From: Nectonema munidae
Taxonomy: Eukaryota; Nematomorpha; Nectonematoida; Nectonematidae
Length of the DNA: 64,000 nucleotides
Direction of reading: 5' to 3'
Assembly: GCA_030549495.1 (NCBI GenBank)
Contig: JAUIRK010000758.1
Span: 62,001-126,000 of the forward strand
Shown piece after piece: positions 58,795-64,000 of the stretch (within the stretch, counting starts at the first letter, position 1; every line of letters starts with the position of its first letter). The notes below the pieces were generated by a model. That model saw only the letters and a program-made list of their open reading frames with translations, made no database searches and was not told the DNA's origin. The translations under genes were made by a program, and so were the position numbers.

Positions 58795-59009
58795 GTGCAT
58801 GCCTACATCATCAGCCACCTGAAGAAGGAGATGCCGTCCATGTTTGGAAGGGAGAAGAAGCAGAAGGAGCTGGTGAATAATTTGGCCACGATATATCAGG
58901 AGTTGCAGAAGACGTACCAAATCTCGATTGGCGACTTTCCCAATTTGGACAAGTTACAAGAAAATCTGCAAAACGAAGACTTCACACGCTTCGAAAAGTT
59001 GAAGCCAAA
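58795..59009 (+). CDS. EHD1: EHD-family ATPase, second exon (helical stalk)
   Basis: Acceptor TTCGTTTTAG, then VHAYIISHLKKEMPSMFG, EKKQKELVNNLATIYQ, ISIGDFPNLDKLQENL and FTRFEKLKP, ending in donor CAAA|GTAAGC after two bases of a Lys codon. These helices follow the G domain in EHD proteins and pack with the N-terminal helices to form the membrane-binding tip, whose conserved basic patch (KKEMPSMFG, then EKKQKE) is present. 215 bases; the phase agrees with both neighbours, so the splice boundaries are secure. Confidence 0.95.
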
Positions 59010-59532
59010 GTAAGCAGCATTAGATGTACATATCCTTCCAAATACAACTACTAATTTTCCAGAATTTTGTCTTTTTGTTTTCCCCGCAGTTTAGGGTAAA
59101 AATGATTAGGTTTCCGTGGAAACAATTTTTTTTAACCTTGCTTCAAAAATTTGAGATTAAGGAATGAAAAAGTAATTTCCAATAAAAAATTTATTATGCT
59201 CAAAAGGTATCTAAATTTTTTTTTCAATTTTAATTCAATTTATTCAATTAAGATTTGCTACCACAAAAAGCAAGAAATATAGTGAGACATTGTGAAATAA
59301 CAAAAAAGAAATATGACAAAACCAATTTTTTTTAAATCTATGAAAGGGAAATAAGATGACAAAATAGTGTCTTTTTGAAAAGAGACAATTGAGTTATACT
59401 TCTGAGCCCTTTCACAGGAAGTGTAGTTTTTTTTGAGAGTTAAATTTTTTGATCTTAATGTAGGAAGGTTATAAAATTTGTTCGACCAAAATTCAGGTTT
59501 TTGGTTTGAGTTTATATTCTTAAAAACAGTGA

Positions 59533-60121
59533 TTAAGAACTTATAGTTGAGAAAATAATCACCTGGGAGGATGTTGGAATCAGTAAAGTGATTGATCTGA
59601 AGGTCTTTGCAATTCTTGAGATTGAAAATAAACTAATAGCATTATTAATTAGTGAAGAGAACTTTTTGATATCGCATTTTTGAAGAAGAGGGTAAAAAGT
59701 TTCAACACCATAATTAAAGTTACTTAAAATGTAGCTATGAACAAGAGTTGTTTTGACGTTAGAACACAAAAAGTGAAAGTTGGATTTAAGAACAGAAAGA
59801 ATGAAACTAGATCGATTCAAAAGTTTGGAAAAGTGTGAGCGAGCGTGTGTTGAAATAAGAGCAAAGTTCATATCCAAGCAAATTGATTGAGTTGTCCAAA
59901 TAGAAGAATAAAGTAGCGCTTTTGAGTGGGCCTCTCAAAATAGGAGAGAAACCAATAGTTTTAGTTTTAGAAATATTCAGTCTACCATTAATTTCGCACC
60001 GGTCTTTAATTTTGTTTTGTACTTCTTGGTTGATTTCAATAATTGTTTTGTGAGATGCATGAAAAGAAATTGTAAAAATGCCATCAGCATATAGAAATAT
60101 TAGTGCATAAATGAATATCAC
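59533..60121 (-). pseudogene. LINE relic, RT palm and C-terminal part, antisense in the EHD intron
   Basis: Minus strand. FLYADGIFTISFHASHKTII holds a remnant of the RT catalytic box (LYAD-G where L-Y-A-D-D is usual), followed by NQEVQNKIKDRCEINGRLN and SKTKTIGF, the thumb-side motif (N-x-x-K-T-K). Then, after a frame change near 59850, THARSHFSKLLNRS, TTLVHSYILSNFNYGVETF and KKFSSLINNAISLF match the post-RT region of Jockey/CR1-type LINEs. No 5' part is present. Confidence 0.72.
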
Positions 60122-60268
60122 TCTGAAAGATCTTAAAAGTTAGCTTATAAGTTATGAAAGAAATTCTGATAGTTTATATGGGTAAACGAGCATGTGTGTC
60201 AAAAGATTGATTTTGATTAAATCGTATTTTTAGAAATATCTATTTCTTGATCTTAAGAACATTATTAA

Positions 60269-60405
60269 CCCATTTGAGGCCAAGCAAAGCTATATATAGA
60301 CGATATCTAAAAAAACGCAGATGATTTATATTCAAAGTCATTGAAAAAAGCAGACAAAGATGAAATTACTTATGTTCCAAAATAGGAACATTGGCCGTAA
60401 ATGGG
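60269..60405. mobile_element. piggyBac MITE, main family, fullest copy
   Basis: 137 bp between TTAA 60265-60268 and 60406-60409. Ends CCCATTTGAGGCC and GGCCGTAAATGGG. The interior has the core GACGATATCTAAAAAAACGC, and the stretch GATGAAATTACTTATGTTCC found in most copies. Confidence 0.9.
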
Positions 60406-60504
60406 TTAATTGAGATAAATAAAAAGATTTATTGATAAAAAGTAAAATAAGAAAATCATATCAAAGGAAATCCATGGAGAGCGAATTGAGTCGATTGTAG
60501 TCAG

Positions 60505-60620
60505 GCCAGTGGCGTATCGAAAAGGCACAAAGGGGCACATTTTTTCAAAAAAAAATCTCTCTGGGATTTTTGTGAAAAAAATGCCAGCATTTCATCAATG
60601 CAGGTAGATTAAAATTTTTA
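60505..60620 (+). repeat. Dispersed repeat copy with CAGTGGCGTATCG end
   Basis: Starts CCAGTGGCGTATCGAAAAGG and includes GCATTTCATCAATGCAGGTAG, shared with 28620-28770. The CAGTGGCGTA start suggests a hAT-like end, as at 61538, but the other end was not found. Confidence 0.5.
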
Positions 60621-60837
60621 AATGATAAAAATGATGTGGCACCTAACGAAAATAGAGGAGCACTGCACCACAGCCCTGTCCTGGCTGTGGATTGTTAGAC
60701 AGTGCTCAGCCGTAGAATAACTATCCATGGTTTAACTGCATTGAAATAGGTCAAAAAGACTTCATGTATAATGTTAGGGCAGAAATGAGGGATTTTATTT
60801 ACAGTATTGTATATAACATATATACAATGAATAGAGC

Positions 60838-61314
60838 AGTGGTTACCAACCGGGGGTCCATGGACCCCTAGGGGTCCATAGAAGAATTTCAAAGGGTCCA
60901 TGGAAATTCTACTTCAAACTACTTATGCTGAATCTCCTTTTATATACTTCTATTTTCCAAATCAATATAAATATATATATTTAGAGGTTTTTTAAATAAA
61001 TATTTTTTTCCCTTTTTTAAAGTTTCATATTTTGAATCTTTATATATCCTTTTTATTAGTTACAATATTTTTGAAAAATTTATATTTTAATTGGAAAAAA
61101 ATTTTATTCACATTTTATGTCAGTCTTTACGCTTTCTCTGATTTCATATGAATAAGCATACGATTTAATCAGATGACTAGAATCATTTTTTGCATAAAAA
61201 TCTTTGATTAATTTTGTTGGCTCAAACTATTCAGTTGTAGGGGTCCACAGGTAAAAAAGTGACCGGAAAAGGGGGAACGGGATAAAAAAGGTAGGGAACC
61301 ACTGGAATAGAGTA
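60838..61314. mobile_element. hAT MITE with perfect 8-bp target duplication
   Basis: Starts CAGTGGTTACCAACCGGGGG, ends GGTAGGGAACCACTG, and is flanked on both sides by GAATAGAG (60830-60837 and 61315-61322). 477 bp. The inner ends carry repeated GGGGTCCATGGACCCC and GGGGTCCACAGG strings. No coding remains. The perfect duplication suggests a fairly recent insertion. Confidence 0.93.
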
Positions 61315-61537
61315 TAGCATTAAAATGTAAATTTTAAAGCAACAAATGAAATGAAACAACAATAATATGCTATTAATTACTAAAAATAAAGCATCATTTG
61401 CTACTACATCTTAAACAATCAAATGAAGAAGTAATAAATCACGGAAATAAATATATTCCCTGCAGCCAAAAAGTGCGTGATGTCTGGAAACCGTGACTCG
61501 TACAAGAAACACTAATCCCCGCTAAATGCCATTGGAT

Positions 61538-61797
61538 CAGTGGCGTACCAAAGCGGGCGGGAGGGCCTGTTTGCCATGGGTGCCGAATTTATTTGTTTTA
61601 ATATATCATCAATAAAAATTTAATCGAGATATTTTAGACTTTAAAATAATGCTTTGCTACACTTTTCACTCCAATTTTCCATACATATATATACCTGCAT
61701 TAATAAGTTTTGGGCGTTTTAAAGTATTATTTTGAATTTTGATGGGGCGTCAAAATTAGCATCTGCCCGGTGGAAATTGAGCAGAGGTACGCCATTG
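61538..61797. mobile_element. hAT-like MITE, CAGTGGCGTACC ends
   Basis: Left end CAGTGGCGTACCAAAG; right end in reverse complement CAATGGCGTACCTCTG. The flanks CATTGGAT and TATGGGAT agree at six of eight bases, an imperfect 8-bp duplication. About 260 bp. Confidence 0.7.
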
Positions 61798-61828
61798 TAT
61801 GGGATGGAGACACAATTTGTAACTAGAG

Positions 61829-62131
61829 CAGGGGCGCACATCCGTGGGGGGGGCATTTTTTCCTACTTTTTAATTGGGGGCATTTTTTCTGCGCACCATA
61901 TTCGATATGTAAATTTAATTAAAATGTTTTCGCTGGAAGTATAGTATTTAAATTCACCATTTTTGTTAAAAAAATATAAAGTAGTCTTATAAATTTAGGT
62001 ATGCGCTGAATACACTCTATTTTAAAGGATTGCTTGAATATTTGGTCTCCCGTGGTATTTCCAGACCACTAATTTTGAAAATTGCAAGAAAAAAATTTCG
62101 CCCCCAATAATTTTGAGGATGTGCGCCCCTG
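61829..62131. mobile_element. hAT MITE with perfect TIR and 8-bp target duplication
   Basis: Left end CAGGGGCGCACATCC and right end GGATGTGCGCCCCTG are exact inverted repeats, flanked by AACTAGAG on both sides (61821-61828 and 62132-62139). 303 bp; the subterminal GGGGGGGCATTTTTTCC is mirrored by TTTCGCCCCC. Confidence 0.95.
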
Positions 62132-62171
62132 AACTAGAGTTTATAGCTTTTTTTCCAGCCCAGGGAATTAG

Positions 62172-62280
62172 CCCATTACGTACCATAGAAATCAGACGAT
62201 TTATATTCAAATTCATTGAAAAAAGTAGACGAAGATGAAATTACTTATGTTCCCAAATAGGAGCATTGGGACTTAATGGG
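62172..62280. mobile_element. piggyBac MITE, shorter copy
   Basis: 109 bp; the right TTAA is at 62281-62284 and the left is TTAG (62168-62171), a one-base decay. Ends CCCATTACGTACC and GGGACTTAATGGG. Very similar to the copy at 22041-22169. Confidence 0.85.
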
Positions 62281-63178
62281 TTAATATCTTTTCTCCAGAT
62301 TTTCGCCGATTTTAACACTGCTTTTTTCTATTTGTTTGTTTTACTTATCCTTATAAATATTAGTAAATATGAAATACTCTTAATTTGGAAAACAAAAGAC
62401 AGGCAGGCGGCAGCAACAATGTTTGTTTTCTTCATTTTGTGATAAAGAGTCCAGCGCCTGAAAAACCCCTTTTGTATCATTGGAGGATTATATTTTTCAA
62501 ATGTCTAAGTCAATTCTCAATATCAGTTGATTTTTTGAGGGTAACTTCAAATAATAGCTTTAGTTCATTTGTCAAAGACTCGCTAGCATACTTTTTCGGT
62601 AAAAATATTCGCGCTTTAAATTTTATCTAAGGTTGTATCTTCTAATTTCTCATTGGATTTAAGCAAATCAACATTTTTTAAAAAGACTAATTAATTCCTA
62701 TATTTAAAAATTTTCGATATAAACAATATCAATAGTTTATTGAATATTTCTTCATACCGAGAATTTCTGTGAAATTTAAAAAATTTTAGGTTCTCAGCTA
62801 AGAAACTTTAATGGGAAGGAGCAGCGTTGCCAGACTATAAGTACAAGAGGAGACAGATTTTAATGGGGCATTGATTATAATATAAATGCATATATTTATA
62901 TATTTCTTCCTTGGGGTGGGAAATAAATCCCAGAAGAAGGGGGAAGGGGTCATCTAGTAGTATTTGGAACATATTGTGTCTTTTCTGAAGACTGACAAAC
63001 TTCTATAAGCATATGCAAAAGTAGATACTTTGAACTAGTCCAATATTGGTATAAGTGGATCTCATAATGTTGTTACATTTAATTTCCAAACTTTAAAAAG
63101 TGAACGCTCCAAGCTACAAGGTGTGTCGTGTTTGAATCTTTCTTTCTGTCTTTAGGAATTATACACACTTTTCTTTAG

Positions 63179-63686
63179 GCTGATTGAAAACGTGGACAGG
63201 ATGTTGAGTGAAGATATAGCGAAGTTGATGTCCATGATTTCTTCAGAGGATGACAAAAAAGTGAAAAATGGCGCTCCGCAACCGCCCTCCAGCATTCAAG
63301 GCGGCGTTTTTGCCCGAAACAAGGAATCCCCCTTCGGCTACGGAAGAGGCGAAGGAGCGAACCAGGGCGCAGACTCTCTACCCCACGAGTGGATCATTAA
63401 CAAGGATAAGGATGGCTACGACAACGCCTTCTACTCCCTGAATCCGATAGACGGCAAGATCAGTGGAGCGACTGCTAAGGCAGAGATGATCAAATCCAAA
63501 CTGCCCAACTCCATCCTCGGGAAGATATGGAAGCTGGCGGACTACGACAAAGACGGCCTTCTCGATGACGAGGAATGGGCCCTTTCTCAGCACTTGATCA
63601 AGCTGAAGTTAGATGGCTTTGACTTGCCCACCAGCCTTCCCGATCACTTGATCCCTCCGTCTAAGCGAAACTTCAACAGCAGCTAA
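63179..63686 (+). CDS. EHD1: EHD-family ATPase, last exon with the EH domain
   Basis: Acceptor CTTTTCTTTAG; its first base completes the Lys codon left by exon 2. The exon encodes IENVDRMLSEDIAKLMSM (last helix), a linker with SPFGYGRGEGAN, where other EHDs have a GPF-type motif that packs against the G domain, and then the EH domain. EH landmarks are KDGYDNAFYSLNP, GKISGATAKAEMIKSKLP and LGKIWKLADYDKDGLLDDEEW, whose EF-hand loop is at 63540-63575 (D-Y-D-K-D-G-L-L-D-D-E-E). The Trp of KIWKLAD forms the NPF-peptide pocket. It ends IPPSKRNFNSS, TAA at 63684-63686. From the 55332 acceptor the protein is 536 residues, close to the usual 530-540. Confidence 0.96.
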
Positions 63687-63933
63687 GACCTAGCAATGCC
63701 GTTAACGTGTTTTCTTTTCATTTTCCTTTTAACAACAACACCACCATCATCATCGTCAATCTTCCCTACTTATGATATATACCACACTTTTGATAGCCAT
63801 TTTGGCGATCAAACAAATTGTTTTGGAGATTATTGTTTTTGATTTTGTCATTACCACAACATGGGTTCGGTGTGTTTCTACTGCAGACACATAAAAGTGA
63901 AGCTATGAAGATGGAAATCTTTTTACCGCGACT

Positions 63934-63939
63934 AATAAA
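63934..63939 (+). terminator. Poly(A) signal of the EHD gene
   Basis: AATAAA about 250 bases after the stop, followed by T- and A-rich sequence. It is the first canonical hexamer after the coding end. Confidence 0.6.
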
Positions 63940-64000
63940 GAATATTTATTGAAATACAACAACAGCAACAACCAAACCATCTCACTACTAATTTTTCTTT

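Larger units (their letters stand above)
59010..63178 (+). other. EHD intron 2
   Basis: 4169 bases, GTAAGC...TTCTTTAG, phase 2. It is packed with insertions: an antisense LINE fragment, three hAT-type MITEs and two piggyBac MITEs, listed separately. Confidence 0.9.

Noticed and set aside
63378-63593. Minus-strand open frame opposite the EH domain
   Set aside because: Antisense shadow of a strongly conserved exon.
1-64000. LTR, retroviral, Polinton or other virus-like elements
   Set aside because: I saw no gag, integrase, capsid or envelope-like frames and no long direct terminal repeats. All RT remnants here look like LINE.
1-64000. CRISPR arrays or bacterial contamination
   Set aside because: Repeats present are satellites or transposons; introns, SINEs and poly(A) signals show eukaryotic nuclear DNA.

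Overview
This is an AT-rich, intron-bearing eukaryotic window, dense in transposons. The only gene I can name firmly is an EH-domain dynamin-like ATPase (EHD/RME-1/Past1 family). Its sequence, the large repeat-filled introns and the transposon repertoire (piggyBac, pogo/Tigger, ZBED-type hAT, Jockey/CR1-like LINEs, tRNA-derived SINEs) fit an arthropod. A copepod such as a sea louse is my guess from general character, not from a database match.

Layout. 1-8.2 kb, minus strand: at least four and probably five exons of one host gene. Joined in phase they encode an immunoglobulin domain followed by a fibronectin type III domain. It looks like a cell-surface receptor or adhesion protein, continuing off the left edge and with its 5' end not found. 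A 2.5 kb Tigger copy lies in one of its introns. 8.6-14.4 kb: a foldback element with 11-bp target duplications, then a decayed piggyBac inserted at TTAA into an older unclassified transposon gene, beside two minisatellites. 15-20 kb: a short coding-like ORF with good splice signals, an element with inverted ends and a ZBED5-type hAT relic. 20.4-24.4 kb: two inverted-repeat elements, three tRNA-derived repeats and two pogo-type elements, one carrying two piggyBac MITEs. 26-38 kb: LINE, pogo and hAT fragments, a SINE and much unassigned AT-rich DNA. 38.7-52.8 kb: a second hAT relic, a second piggyBac relic, more MITEs and three arrays of about 150-bp satellite repeats. The first two arrays are one family in opposite orientations.

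55.3-64 kb, plus strand: three coding exons give nearly all of the EHD protein (536 residues from the first splice acceptor to the stop). The first few residues probably come from an upstream exon I could not find. Its introns hold a SINE, an antisense LINE fragment, three hAT-type MITEs (two with perfect 8-bp target duplications) and two piggyBac MITEs. A poly(A) signal follows the stop.

I see no operon, CRISPR array, rRNA gene, convincing functional tRNA gene, or LTR, retroviral or Polinton element. I found no clear new biological system. The most unusual signals are the inverted satellite arrays, the foldback element at 8.6-9.5 kb, and a piggyBac MITE family whose ends match those of the local piggyBac.
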